This document shows positions 17,576-26,426 of a stretch of 64,000 nucleotides of DNA, one piece after another (the stretch's first letter is position 1; every line of letters begins with the position of its first letter). The position numbers and the translations under genes are program-made. Under the pieces are notes generated by a model. That model saw only the letters and a list, made by a program, of their open reading frames with translations, did no database searches and was not told where the DNA came from. Source of the stretch: Mycobacterium sp. AZCC_0083 (GTDB taxonomy: Bacteria > Actinomycetota > Actinomycetes > Mycobacteriales > Mycobacteriaceae); assembly GCF_014202335.1 (NCBI RefSeq), contig NZ_JACHGP010000030.1, forward strand, positions 1 to 64,000, read 5' to 3'.

Positions 17576-17776
17576 TTACCCCGGCCATGACGAGGCCGCC
17601 GGATACGACGGGGTCGCCGGGTAAGACGAGGTGTCGTAGTTCTGGAAGCCGTCCTCGTCGATGACGGCTGGCGGCGATACCTGCAGTCCGTCGGCTACGG
17701 CGGTACCGGCACTGGTAAACATGCCGAAGCTACCTACTCCGATCACTACAGCTGCGGCAAATCTGAACTTATTCAT
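17576..17776 (-). CDS. Small secreted protein
   Basis: A 66-residue product with a clean Sec signal peptide (MNKFRFAAAVVIGVGSFGMF, then TSAGTAVADG with likely cleavage after AVA). The mature part is about 37 residues, rich in Ser, Tyr and Pro (SSYPATPSYPAASSWPG). Short secreted peptides of this kind are common in mycobacteria and mostly uncharacterised. An upstream in-frame GTG exists at 17887 but would bury the signal peptide. Confidence 0.6.
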   Translation of the reverse strand: MNKFRFAAAVVIGVGSFGMFTSAGTAVADGLQVSPPAVIDEDGFQNYDTSSYPATPSYPAASSWPG

Positions 17777-18077
17777 TGTGTGGCCTTCCGTGTGTTCTGT
17801 CTGTGATCTGCACTGTGAACCAGGTCCGTTCCCTTTGGCGTTGACGACATTTCGTTGCCTGCTTCCGAGGTGGGTATCGCTGGTCACGAGTTGACTATGC
17901 GGTGGTGGGAACGCGAGATCGTCGGTCAGAACGCGTAGATTCGCGGGACCAGGGGGGCGTACGCCCGAGAGCAGGGGTCGTACAAAGGGGGAGGGCTGTC
18001 GTGGAAGCCGCGATCGTCGAGCGGCTCAACCCAGCGGGCGGATGGGTGTTGTTGTGGTGATCGGCGTGGTCGCCGCG
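17777..18077. other. Intergenic stretch with class B leader
   Basis: About 300 bp between the leftward secreted-protein gene and the 3' end of the DinB/SCP2 gene. It holds the GAGTTGACTAT box (17888-17898) and the class B element (17918-17947). No gene was recognised. Confidence 0.5.
17918..17947 (-). promoter_or_regulatory. Recurrent upstream element, class B
   Basis: Leftward-reading CGCGAATCTACGCGTTCTGA followed by CCGACGATC: the clearest class B copy. It stands about 140 bp before the secreted-protein ATG, further than elsewhere, with the GAGTTGACTAT box between. Confidence 0.5.
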
Positions 18078-18980
18078 TCAGGGATTGAAGAACATTTTCT
18101 TGAGGCGCAGGCCCAGCCAGGGGCGGCGGCCCCACGACAGAATCCCGCCGCTCAGTAGCGCCCGGCCGAGCGACATCCGCCCGTAGACGACAAGCAGGAG
18201 AGTCACCGGATCCGCGGAGATCACGCAATCGACCGGCCCGCCGACGGCACGCACCTCCGCGGTGCCGTCCGCGACGCTGATGACGTAGCGTGGGCCGTCG
18301 CTGCGCAACCGGACCTCGTATGTCAACGACGTGCCGCGGGCCGCCTCGGGCCGCACCGCCAGCGGCAACATCTGCGGGCACACCGTGCCAACGATGAGCT
18401 TCGCGTGCTCGGCCGAGATCGGCCACGCCCGGCCTGTCCCGGTGGCGATGTCGTACCCGTGCACGGTGAGTTCGCCTAGCGCCAGGGCGGTGAGGCAGTC
18501 CGGGGTGCGAGTGCGGGCCGCGCCGTACCACGGCGTCTCACATTCCATCTGCGGATCGGCCGCCGCAGCGATCTCCAGAAACCGTTGCGCCCCAGCGGTT
18601 ATCAGCTCTGCGAGTTGTCCGGCGTCGGTATGGTCAACCATCGCGATTGTGGCGGCATTGGTGGCCGCCAATCTGGTGTGGAAGTTCGCGTGCAGGTATT
18701 CGTTTGGGGTCAGCGCTTGCGCCTGTCCGGTGATCGCCGTGCTGAATGCGGTGAGCACGGTGGACACATGGGCGGCGGTCTCGGCGACCGTCCAGCTGGT
18801 GCCCGCCGCGAGGCGCCCGATGTCGTCGGTCTCCCTCAGCAGCGCGGTGAACGGCCGAACTGCCACCCAGATCGCGGACCGGGCCGCATCCCGGTCCAGG
18901 GCAACGACAGGCACTGATCGATGCGATTCTGGCTGCGCGGCAGGCGAATCGGGAGTGTGGCGCGCGGCGTGGCTGGTCAT
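18078..18980 (-). CDS. DinB/maleylpyruvate-isomerase-like protein with SCP2 domain
   Basis: A 300-residue protein starting at MTSHAARHTPDS behind GAGGAGG. The N-terminal part has the TIGR03083-type signature: LAAGTSWTVAETAAHVSTVL with a metal-site His, and later LGELTVHGYDIATGTGRAW. The C-terminus (YVISVADGTAEV, then CVISADPVTLLLVVYGRMS) is an SCP2-like sterol/lipid-binding fold. Relatives are mycothiol-dependent enzymes, but the reaction is unknown here. The gene is divergent from the first LuxR regulator; its last 13 codons are duplicated in inverted orientation at 22480-22521. Confidence 0.75.
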   Translation of the reverse strand: MTSHAARHTPDSPAAQPESHRSVPVVALDRDAARSAIWVAVRPFTALLRETDDIGRLAAGTSWTVAETAAHVSTVLTAFSTAITGQAQALTPNEYLHANFHTRLAATNAATIAMVDHTDAGQLAELITAGAQRFLEIAAAADPQMECETPWYGAARTRTPDCLTALALGELTVHGYDIATGTGRAWPISAEHAKLIVGTVCPQMLPLAVRPEAARGTSLTYEVRLRSDGPRYVISVADGTAEVRAVGGPVDCVISADPVTLLLVVYGRMSLGRALLSGGILSWGRRPWLGLRLKKMFFNP

Positions 18981-19030
18981 GATGGCCTCCTCGAGTCGGT
19001 ACGAGTCGAGGATCCGATGTCGGCAGCGCC

Positions 19031-19058
19031 GGATCGTCAGTCCGGACGCGTAAATCGG
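19031..19058 (-). promoter_or_regulatory. Recurrent upstream element, class B (DinB/SCP2 gene)
   Basis: Leftward-reading CCGATTTACGCGTCCGGACT then GACGATCC, about 50 bp before the ATG at 18980, with the GAGTCGAGGATCCGATG box (19003-19019) in between. Confidence 0.4.
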
Positions 19059-19093
19059 CATGGTGCGGTGTCGTAGATCCGCACCGCGGGGAC

Positions 19094-19120
19094 GGTAATC
19101 TACGCGGTTCTGCTGATGTT
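19094..19120 (+). promoter_or_regulatory. Recurrent upstream element, class B (first LuxR regulator)
   Basis: GGTAATCTACGCGGTTCTGC then TGATG, ending about 31 bp before the chosen ATG. TAATCT within it fits the mycobacterial -10 pattern TANNNT, so the element may include a promoter. Confidence 0.5.
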
Positions 19121-19151
19121 TGCGGTGCGTGAGCGCCGCATGCTGGCTAGC

Positions 19152-22100
19152 ATGAGCGAACCAGACGCAGACACGCCGTTGAACTGGAGCGACCTAGGTG
19201 TGAGCGAGCTTCCGACGGGAACGGTGACGTTGCTGCTGGCTGATGTCGAGGGCTCGACGCGGCTGTGGGAGAACCGACCGGAGGAGATGACGGCCGCCGT
19301 CGCGGGGCTGGATCGCACGGTGAGTCAGGTCATCGCAGCCCATCGGGGTGTGCGGCCGGTCGAACAAGGTGAGGGCGACAGTTTCGTGGTGTCGTTCGCC
19401 CGCGCATCCGACGCCGTGGCGTGCGCGTTGGAGTTGCAGCTTGCGCCGCTGGCGCCGATCCGGCTGCGTATCAGCGTGCACACTGGGGAGGTGCAGTTGC
19501 GCGATGAAGGCAACTACATCGGTCCGACGATGAACCGGGCGGCGCGGCTGCGCGATCTGGCACATGGCGGTCAGACCGTGTTGTCGGGGACCACCGGGGA
19601 TCTGGTCGCCGACCGGCTCCCGCCCGACGCGTGGATGACAGAGTTGGGTAGTCACCGGCTGCGTGATCTCCCGCGTCCCGAACGGGTGATGCAGCTGTGC
19701 CATCCCGACCTGCACAACGAGTTCCCTCCGCTGCGCAACCGCGAAACCGTTGTTGCCCAGCATCTTCCGGCGCAATTCACGAGTTTCGTTGGCCGCCAGG
19801 CCGAGATTGAAGACCTGCGGCAGATGCTGGCTGACAAGCGGCTCGTGACGCTGACTGGCGCCGGTGGTGTCGGTAAGACGCGGCTGGCGGTGCAGGTGGC
19901 CGCCGAGATGGCCGGTGGATTCGGTGGCGGGGCGTGGTACGTCGATCTGGCGCCGATCACCGATCCCGATCTGGTGGCGGTCGCGGTGGTGCGCGCGCTG
20001 GGCCTGCCCGATCAGCAGGGCAGCTCGGCGATGGACATGCTGTTGCGGTTTGTCGGCGACCGTCGGATGCTGATCGTGCTGGACAACTGCGAGCATCTGC
20101 TAGACGCGTGCGCGGCTCTGGTCGTTGGCCTGCAGGGCGGCTGCCCGGCGGTGACGCTTGTGGCGACGAGTCGTGAGCCGATCGGGGTGGCAGGCGAGGT
20201 GAGTTGGCGGGTGCCGTCACTGTCGTTGGCCGACGAGGCGATCGAGTTGTTCACCGACCGCGCGCGAGCGGTCCGGCCCGATTTCGGGCTCACCGACGAC
20301 AACGCCGCCGCGGTGGCGGAGATCTGCCGGCGCCTTGACGGCGTGCCGCTGGCGATCGAGCTGGCGGCGGCGCGGGTGCGCGTCTTATCGCTGACCGAGA
20401 TCCGCGACAGCCTGCATGACCGCTTCCGGCTGCTGACCGGGGGAGCGCGCACGGCGGTGCGCCGCCAGCAGACGTTGCGGGCCTCGGTGGATTGGTCGCA
20501 TGCGCTGCTAACAGAGCTCGAACGCATCGTGTTCGCCCGGCTGGCGGTGTTCATGGGCGGGTTCGACCTCGACGCCGCGGAGGCGGTCACCGGCAGCGGC
20601 GACGTGGAGCGCTACCAGGTCCTCGACCTGCTTACACTGCTGGTCGACAAGTCGCTGGTCGTGGCCGAAAGCACAAGTGGCCCAACAAGGTACCGGCTAC
20701 TCGAAACGGTGCGCCAATACGCTCTGGAAAAGCTGGGCGAGTCCGGCCAGGCCGACACAATACGTGCCCGTCACCGCGACTACTACACGGCCATGGCGAC
20801 CCTGCTCGACACCCCGGCGCCTACCGGCCACGAGCAGCGTCTCGAACAGGCCGACACCGAGATCGACAACCTGCGCGCCGCATTCACATGGAGCCGGGAA
20901 AACTCCGATATGGCGCTTGCATCGCAAATGGCGTCTTCGCTGCAGCCGCTGTGGCTCGCACGAGGACGTATCCGGGAAGGGTTGGCCTGGTTCGACCTCG
21001 CCTTAGCCGACCAGAACGCAGATCCCTCCGAGGAGGCGCCTGCAGTGCGCGCGGCGGCACTCGCCGACAAGGCGACGCTCAACGCGCACATGGGTGCCAC
21101 CGACAGCATGGAGCAAGCCCTCCAAGCCCTGGCGATCGCGCGCGACGTTGACGACCCCGCCCTATTGCTCCGGGCTCTCACCGCCTGCGGATGCGTCGCG
21201 GTCTACGACCCCGACGTGTCCCACCCCTACTTCACCGAGGCGATGGGCCTGGCCCGCTCGACGGGCGACCGATGGAGGCTCAGTCAGATTCTGGGTTGGC
21301 AGGCGTTCGGCCTGACGATGGAGGGTCATCCGGTTGCGATACGTGCCGCTGCGGAAGAAGGACGCGACCTCGCCGCCACCATCGGTGACCGGTTCTCCGC
21401 TCATGCGTGCGGCTGGTGTCTTGGTGTGGCACACGGTATGACCGGTGATTTGACTGGAGCCGTCGCACAGTTGGGCGGGGTGATTGCCGAGGCCGGCGCG
21501 GCCCGCGACGTTTACTGGGTGTGCTGCGGCCTGTCCATGCAGGCGATCATGCTTGCCTGGCACGGGGACCCGAGTACCGCGCGGGAGTGCGCCGACGCGG
21601 CCGTCGACGTTGCTGCAGAACTCGGCGGGATCTTCCCGGGTCTGGCCCACGTCGGCGTGACGGTCGCGAGTCTCGCCGCGGGCGACGTTGCCGCGGCCGA
21701 CGATGCCATCGCTGCGGGCTTGCCCCATCTCAATCTCCAGCCCAAGTTGGCGGCGATCTGGATCGCATATGCGGCTCAGGCGGCGCTAGCTCGTGGGGAT
21801 CTGACTGCGGCCCGCAGCCTGGCGGATGACGCCGTCGCGCGGACGAGCGGCTTTCACCTAGCGCTGGCCCTTGCCGTGCGCTCAGGCGTGGCGATCGCGC
21901 AGGGCGAGCCTGATCAGGCAGACCGCGACGCCCACGATGCGCTCGGAACTGCCGCCAGCACAGGGACATACGGCGCTAGTCCAGAGGCTCTCGAGTGCCT
22001 CGCAGTACTTGCCTTTGGTGCGGGCAGTCACCCTGAGGCGGCGAGGCTATTCGGCGCCGCAGACGCTATGCGGCAGCGTGGCGGCCTCGTCCGCTTCAAG

Positions 22101-22451
22101 ATCTTCGACGCCTTCTTCGAGTTCCCGATCGTGGCGGTTCGTGATGCGATGGGCGAGAAGGACTTTGAAGCCGGGTGGGCCGAGGGCGCTGCGCTGTCCA
22201 CCGACGAAGCGATCGCCTACGCGCAGCGCGGCCGCGGGAAACGCAAACGCCCCACCAGCGGGTGGGCCGCGCTCACTCCGACCGAGCGCGACGTCGTCCG
22301 ACTGGTCAGCGAAGGCCTCGCCAACAACGACATCGCCGCAAGGCTTTTCGTCTCACCACGCACCGTGCAAACCCACCTCACCCATGTCTACACCAAACTC
22401 GGACTGACCTCGCGTGTGCAACTCGTCCAAGAAGCAGCCCGTCACGGCTGA
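19152..22451 (+). CDS. Adenylate-cyclase / ATPase / TPR / LuxR transcriptional regulator, copy 1
   Basis: A 1,099-residue regulator of the mycobacterial Rv0386/Rv1358/Rv2488c type. Domain order: class III cyclase (about 22-190) with metal Asp in LADVEGST and GEGDSF and the transition-state pair in MNRAAR; a STAND-type ATPase (about 220-500) with Walker A GAGGVGKTR and Walker B LIVLDNCEH; TPR-like helical repeats (about 560-980); a LuxR HTH (ERDVVRLVSEGLANNDIAAR) at the end. The substrate-selecting residues are Gln (before GEGD) and Asn (in GNYIGP) instead of Lys and Asp, the non-classical pair reported for Rv0386. ATGs at 19116 and 19140 are alternatives; 19152 begins the conserved part. Confidence 0.92.
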   Translation: MSEPDADTPLNWSDLGVSELPTGTVTLLLADVEGSTRLWENRPEEMTAAVAGLDRTVSQVIAAHRGVRPVEQGEGDSFVVSFARASDAVACALELQLAPLAPIRLRISVHTGEVQLRDEGNYIGPTMNRAARLRDLAHGGQTVLSGTTGDLVADRLPPDAWMTELGSHRLRDLPRPERVMQLCHPDLHNEFPPLRNRETVVAQHLPAQFTSFVGRQAEIEDLRQMLADKRLVTLTGAGGVGKTRLAVQVAAEMAGGFGGGAWYVDLAPITDPDLVAVAVVRALGLPDQQGSSAMDMLLRFVGDRRMLIVLDNCEHLLDACAALVVGLQGGCPAVTLVATSREPIGVAGEVSWRVPSLSLADEAIELFTDRARAVRPDFGLTDDNAAAVAEICRRLDGVPLAIELAAARVRVLSLTEIRDSLHDRFRLLTGGARTAVRRQQTLRASVDWSHALLTELERIVFARLAVFMGGFDLDAAEAVTGSGDVERYQVLDLLTLLVDKSLVVAESTSGPTRYRLLETVRQYALEKLGESGQADTIRARHRDYYTAMATLLDTPAPTGHEQRLEQADTEIDNLRAAFTWSRENSDMALASQMASSLQPLWLARGRIREGLAWFDLALADQNADPSEEAPAVRAAALADKATLNAHMGATDSMEQALQALAIARDVDDPALLLRALTACGCVAVYDPDVSHPYFTEAMGLARSTGDRWRLSQILGWQAFGLTMEGHPVAIRAAAEEGRDLAATIGDRFSAHACGWCLGVAHGMTGDLTGAVAQLGGVIAEAGAARDVYWVCCGLSMQAIMLAWHGDPSTARECADAAVDVAAELGGIFPGLAHVGVTVASLAAGDVAAADDAIAAGLPHLNLQPKLAAIWIAYAAQAALARGDLTAARSLADDAVARTSGFHLALALAVRSGVAIAQGEPDQADRDAHDALGTAASTGTYGASPEALECLAVLAFGAGSHPEAARLFGAADAMRQRGGLVRFKIFDAFFEFPIVAVRDAMGEKDFEAGWAEGAALSTDEAIAYAQRGRGKRKRPTSGWAALTPTERDVVRLVSEGLANNDIAARLFVSPRTVQTHLTHVYTKLGLTSRVQLVQEAARHG

Positions 22452-22479
22452 CCCGGCCTGATGTGGCACAGTCGGCCCC

Positions 22480-22521
22480 TGGCTGGGCCTGCGCCTCAAG
22501 AGAATGTTCTTCAATCCCTGA
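22480..22521 (+). pseudogene. Inverted copy of the 3' end of the DinB/SCP2 gene
   Basis: Thirteen codons plus stop, WLGLRLKRMFFNP, match the end of the 18078-18980 product (WLGLRLKKMFFNP), with only a base or two different. They lie on the opposite strand, 29 bp after the LuxR stop. No body of the gene is attached. Confidence 0.65.
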
Positions 22522-22600
22522 CTTCGATATGCGCGCCGACGTCGGGACCTGACGAAACAGGTGGCTGACGATCGCCGGAATGGTCGGTGTGGATGGTCAC
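22511..22600 (-). pseudogene. 5' remnant of a gene with the local class B leader
   Basis: GAGGAGG and a GTG at 22600 open a 29-codon frame (VTIHTDHSGDRQPPVSSG) that stops almost at once. The leader upstream (GAGTCGACGATCCGATG box at 22623-22639) matches that of the DinB/SCP2 gene. This is where a divergent partner of the second LuxR regulator would be expected, and its body is missing. Confidence 0.5.
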
Positions 22601-22713
22601 GGTGACCTCCTCAAATCGGAATGAGTCGACGATCCGATGTCGGCGGGATGGGAAGATCGGCGCGAAAGCGGAAATCCTCGCGATGTGCGGTCTTATCTCC
22701 GCAAGCCGAGGCG

Positions 22714-22740
22714 GCCAATCTACGCGGTTCCGCTGATGTT
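22714..22740 (+). promoter_or_regulatory. Recurrent upstream element, class B (second LuxR regulator)
   Basis: GGCCAATCTACGCGGTTCCG then CTGATG, at the same 31 bp spacing to the ATG as in the first regulator. Confidence 0.5.
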
Positions 22741-22771
22741 TGGCGCACTTGATCACCGCAGGCTGGTTAGC

Positions 22772-25700
22772 ATGAGCGCAACTGACCCATTCGCGGACAT
22801 GCCTTTGAACGAGAGCGACCTAGGTTTGAGCGAGCTTCCGGCGGGAACAGTGACGTTGCTGATGGCCGACGTCGAGGGTTCGACGCGGCTGTGGCATTCC
22901 CAACCGGACGAAATGACGGCCGCCATCGCTCTGCTGGATCGCACAATGTGCGACATCGTCGCGTCCCATCACGGTGTACGGCCGGTCGAACAGGGCGAAG
23001 GGGATAGCTTCGTGGTCGCGTTCAGCCGTGCCAGCGACGCCGTGGCCTGTGCCCTGGAGTTACAGCAGGCACCGCTGGCCCCTATTCGACTGCGCATCGG
23101 CGTGCATACCGGCGAGGTGCAACTGCGTGATGAGGGCAACTACGTCGGGCCGACGGTGAACCGGACCGCACGGCTGCGCGATCTTGCGCACGGCGGGCAG
23201 ACGGTACTGTCGGGCACCACCAACGACCTGGTGGTCGATGGGCTTCGGCTCGGCGTCTGGCTGACCGATCTCGGCACCCATCATCTACGTGACATGCCTA
23301 GACCCGAACGGGTCATACAGCTGTGCCATCCCGACCTTCACAATGAGTTCCCACCGCTGCGCGTGGACGAAACCGTTGTCGCCCACCATCTTCCGGTCCA
23401 GTTCACAAGCTTCGTGGGCCGGGAAGTCGAAATGAATGACATGCGGCAGATACTGGTCGACAACCGGATCGTGACCCTCACTGGCGCGGGCGGCATCGGC
23501 AAAACACGCCTTGCGATCCAGGTGGCAGCCAATATGGCCGGCGAATTCGGTGGCGGGGCGTGGTGCGTCGATCTGGCGCCGATCACCGATCCCGATCTGG
23601 TGGCGGTCGCGGTGATCCGCGCGCTGGGCCTGCCCGATCAGCAGGGCAGCTCCGCGATGGATATGCTGCTGCGGTTTGTCGGCGACCGTCAAACGCTGAT
23701 TGTGCTCGACAATTGTGAACATCTGATCGACGCATGCGCCGAACTGATTGTCGGTCTGCTGGGCGGCTGCCCGGCCGTGACGTTTGTGGCGACGAGTCGT
23801 GAGCCGATCGGGGTGCCCGGCGAAGTGAGTTGGCGGGTGCCGTCGCTGTCGTTGGCCGACGAGGCGATCGAGTTGTTCACCGACCGCGCGCGAGCCGTCC
23901 GGCCCGACTTCCGCCTCACCGACGACACCGCCGCAACCGCGGTGGAGATCTGCCGGCGCCTCGACGGCGTGCCGCTGGCGATCGAGCTGGCAGCGGCTCG
24001 GGTCCGCGTGATGTCGCTGATCGAGATCCGCGACGGCCTGCAGGACGGCTTTCGGCTGCTGACCGGCGGGGCACGCACCGCCATGCCCCGCCAACAAACA
24101 CTGCGGGCTTCGGTGGATTGGTCGCATGCGCTGCTGACCGAACCCGAACGCGTCGTGTTCCGCCGGCTCGCGGTGTTCATGGGCGGGTTCGACCTCGACG
24201 GCGCCCAGGCAATCGCCGGCGGCACCGACGCGGAGCGCTATCAGGTCCTCGACCTGCTGACACTGCTGGTCGACAAGTCCCTGGTCGTCGCCGAAAGCAC
24301 TAGTGGCCCAACGCGATACCGCTTGCTGGAGACGATACGCCAATACGCTCTGGAGAAGCTCAGCGAGTCCGGCGAGAGCGACACCATGCGCGCCCGCCAC
24401 CGTGACCACTACACAACCATGGCTGCGCTGCTCGACAGCCCCGCACATGCCGGTCATGAGCGCCGTCTGCAGCAGGCCGACAGCGAGATCGACAACCTAC
24501 GAGCCGCATTCATCTGGAGTCGGGAGAATTCCGACACCGAACTCGCATCCAAGCTCGCCTCGTCGCTACTGCGACTGTGGCTCGAGCGGGGTCGGATCCG
24601 GGAAGGACGGACCTGGCTCGACGCCGCCCTGACCGACCAAGATGCACACCAGAGCACTGCGGCGCCGGCGGTGCGCGCGAGGCTTTTGGCCGACGACGCG
24701 ATCCTCGATATCTACGCTGGCGGAACCGATCGTATGGAGCGAGCTCGCGAAGCCTTGGCGACTGCACGTGAGCTCGACGACCGGGCCCTGTTGACCTGGG
24801 CGCTGACTGCCTGCAGCGGCGTCGTGCTCTATGAGCCTGAAGTTGCCCAGCCCTACCTCACCGAAGCGATCGCTCTGGCCCGTTCAATAGACGACAAATG
24901 GCGGCTCGGCCACATTCTTCACCAGCAGGCGTACGCAGCGATCATGGCCGGTGATCCCATCGCGGCGATGACCGCTGCCGAAGAAGGGTGTGGACTCGCA
25001 GACGCAATTGGTGATCGGTTTGTGTGGCGTGCATGCCGCTGGGATCTCGGTGTGGCACAGGGGATGATCGGCGACATGAGTCGGGCCGTCGCACAATTGC
25101 GCGAGGTCGTTACCGAGGCCGACGCGGCTCACGATGCTCTCTGGAGGTCGCTCGCACTGTCCTTGCAGGCCCTCATGCTGTCCTACCACGGAGATACGGA
25201 GGCGGCACGTGCCTGCGCCAACACGGCCATCGTGGATGCCGTGGAACTTGGCGGGATCTACCCAGGCCTCGCCTATGGGGGGTTGATCGCCGCGACACTG
25301 GCTTCCGGGGACGTCGCCGCGGCCGACGATTCGATCGTGGCGGGCTGGCACCATGTGACTGTGCAGCCCACGATGGCGGCGATCTGGATCGTTTACCGAG
25401 CCCACGCCGCGCTGGCACACGGGGATCTAACGGCAGCCAGGTGCTGGGCCGACGAGGCTGTCGCGGCGACGCGCGGATTTCACCAATCGCTGGCGCTGAC
25501 CACGAGCGCGGGCGTTGCGATCGCCCAGGGTGAGCCCGAACAGGCAGACCGAGACGCGCACGATGCGCTTGCAATCGCCGCGCACACCAAGGCATACGGC
25601 TGCACCGCCGATGCCCTCGAGTGCCTGGCCGCACTCGCTGTCGGCGTCGGCAACAACAGCGAAGCCACGCGGCTGTTCGGCGCCGCAGACGCTATGCGGC

Positions 25701-26077
25701 AGCGTGGCGGCCTCGTCCGCTTCAAGATCTTCGACGCCTTCTTCGAGTTCCCGATCGTGGCGGTTCGTGATGCGATGGGCGAGAAGGACTTTGAAGCCGG
25801 GTGGGCCGAGGGCGCTGCGCTGTCCACCGACGAAGCGATCGCCTACGCGCAGCGCGGCCGCGGGAAACGCAAACGCCCCACCAGCGGGTGGGCCGCGCTC
25901 ACTCCGACCGAGCGCGACGTCGTCCGACTGGTCAGCGAAGGCCTCGCCAACAACGACATCGCCGCAAGGCTTTTCGTCTCACCACGCACCGTGCAAACCC
26001 ACCTCACCCACGTCTACACCAAACTCGGACTCACCTCGCGTGTGCAACTCGTCCAAGAAGCAGCCCGACACGGCTGA
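22772..26077 (+). CDS. Adenylate-cyclase / ATPase / TPR / LuxR transcriptional regulator, copy 2
   Basis: A 1,101-residue paralogue of the preceding gene with the same architecture: cyclase (MADVEGST, EQGEGDSFVVAF, VNRTARL), ATPase (GAGGIGKTRLA; TLIVLDNCEHL), helical repeats and LuxR HTH. The Gln/Asn substrate pair is also present. Most of the protein has diverged, but the last 335 bp before the final 22 codons (25676-26010) are base-for-base identical to copy 1. The ATG at 22772 corresponds to that chosen for copy 1. Both copies run rightward with only relics between them. Confidence 0.92.
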   Translation: MSATDPFADMPLNESDLGLSELPAGTVTLLMADVEGSTRLWHSQPDEMTAAIALLDRTMCDIVASHHGVRPVEQGEGDSFVVAFSRASDAVACALELQQAPLAPIRLRIGVHTGEVQLRDEGNYVGPTVNRTARLRDLAHGGQTVLSGTTNDLVVDGLRLGVWLTDLGTHHLRDMPRPERVIQLCHPDLHNEFPPLRVDETVVAHHLPVQFTSFVGREVEMNDMRQILVDNRIVTLTGAGGIGKTRLAIQVAANMAGEFGGGAWCVDLAPITDPDLVAVAVIRALGLPDQQGSSAMDMLLRFVGDRQTLIVLDNCEHLIDACAELIVGLLGGCPAVTFVATSREPIGVPGEVSWRVPSLSLADEAIELFTDRARAVRPDFRLTDDTAATAVEICRRLDGVPLAIELAAARVRVMSLIEIRDGLQDGFRLLTGGARTAMPRQQTLRASVDWSHALLTEPERVVFRRLAVFMGGFDLDGAQAIAGGTDAERYQVLDLLTLLVDKSLVVAESTSGPTRYRLLETIRQYALEKLSESGESDTMRARHRDHYTTMAALLDSPAHAGHERRLQQADSEIDNLRAAFIWSRENSDTELASKLASSLLRLWLERGRIREGRTWLDAALTDQDAHQSTAAPAVRARLLADDAILDIYAGGTDRMERAREALATARELDDRALLTWALTACSGVVLYEPEVAQPYLTEAIALARSIDDKWRLGHILHQQAYAAIMAGDPIAAMTAAEEGCGLADAIGDRFVWRACRWDLGVAQGMIGDMSRAVAQLREVVTEADAAHDALWRSLALSLQALMLSYHGDTEAARACANTAIVDAVELGGIYPGLAYGGLIAATLASGDVAAADDSIVAGWHHVTVQPTMAAIWIVYRAHAALAHGDLTAARCWADEAVAATRGFHQSLALTTSAGVAIAQGEPEQADRDAHDALAIAAHTKAYGCTADALECLAALAVGVGNNSEATRLFGAADAMRQRGGLVRFKIFDAFFEFPIVAVRDAMGEKDFEAGWAEGAALSTDEAIAYAQRGRGKRKRPTSGWAALTPTERDVVRLVSEGLANNDIAARLFVSPRTVQTHLTHVYTKLGLTSRVQLVQEAARHG

Positions 26078-26111
26078 CCCACGGGCCTGACACCGGACAG
26101 TTCTGCTCCTT

Positions 26112-26354
26112 CTAAGTCACCTGTTGCGCGCCGGTGGCGATCTCGGTGATTCCGCCCATGTCGGCGGAATGGTGATTGCGCCCGGTCAGCAGAGCCTGCC
26201 GAGTCGGTGAACACAGGGTGGTGGTGTGGAAGCGGTTGTACCTCAGGCCGCCCGCGGCCAGCCTCTCCGCGACCGGCGTCTGGCAGGGACCACCAAAGAT
26301 GCTAAATGAACCGAACCCCGCATCATCGATCAGAATGGGCAGCTGCATCTCCAC
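26112..26354 (-). pseudogene. Arylsulfatase N-terminal fragment
   Basis: The 80-residue frame contains the start of a type I sulfatase: ILIDDAGFGSFSIFGGP, TPVAERLAAGGLRYNRFHTT and the formylglycine site CSPTRQALLTG. It ends with GRNHHSADMGGITEIATG and then stops. Sulfatases of this type have 500-780 residues, so nearly the whole protein is missing; the first beta strand also lacks its usual upstream part. It lies tail-to-tail with LuxR copy 2. Confidence 0.75.
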
Positions 26355-26426
26355 AACGGTGTGACCGGCCCGCCCGCGAACTCACTCATAGGCTAAATGT
26401 CGGTGGTCGCCCCTACGGTGCATGGC

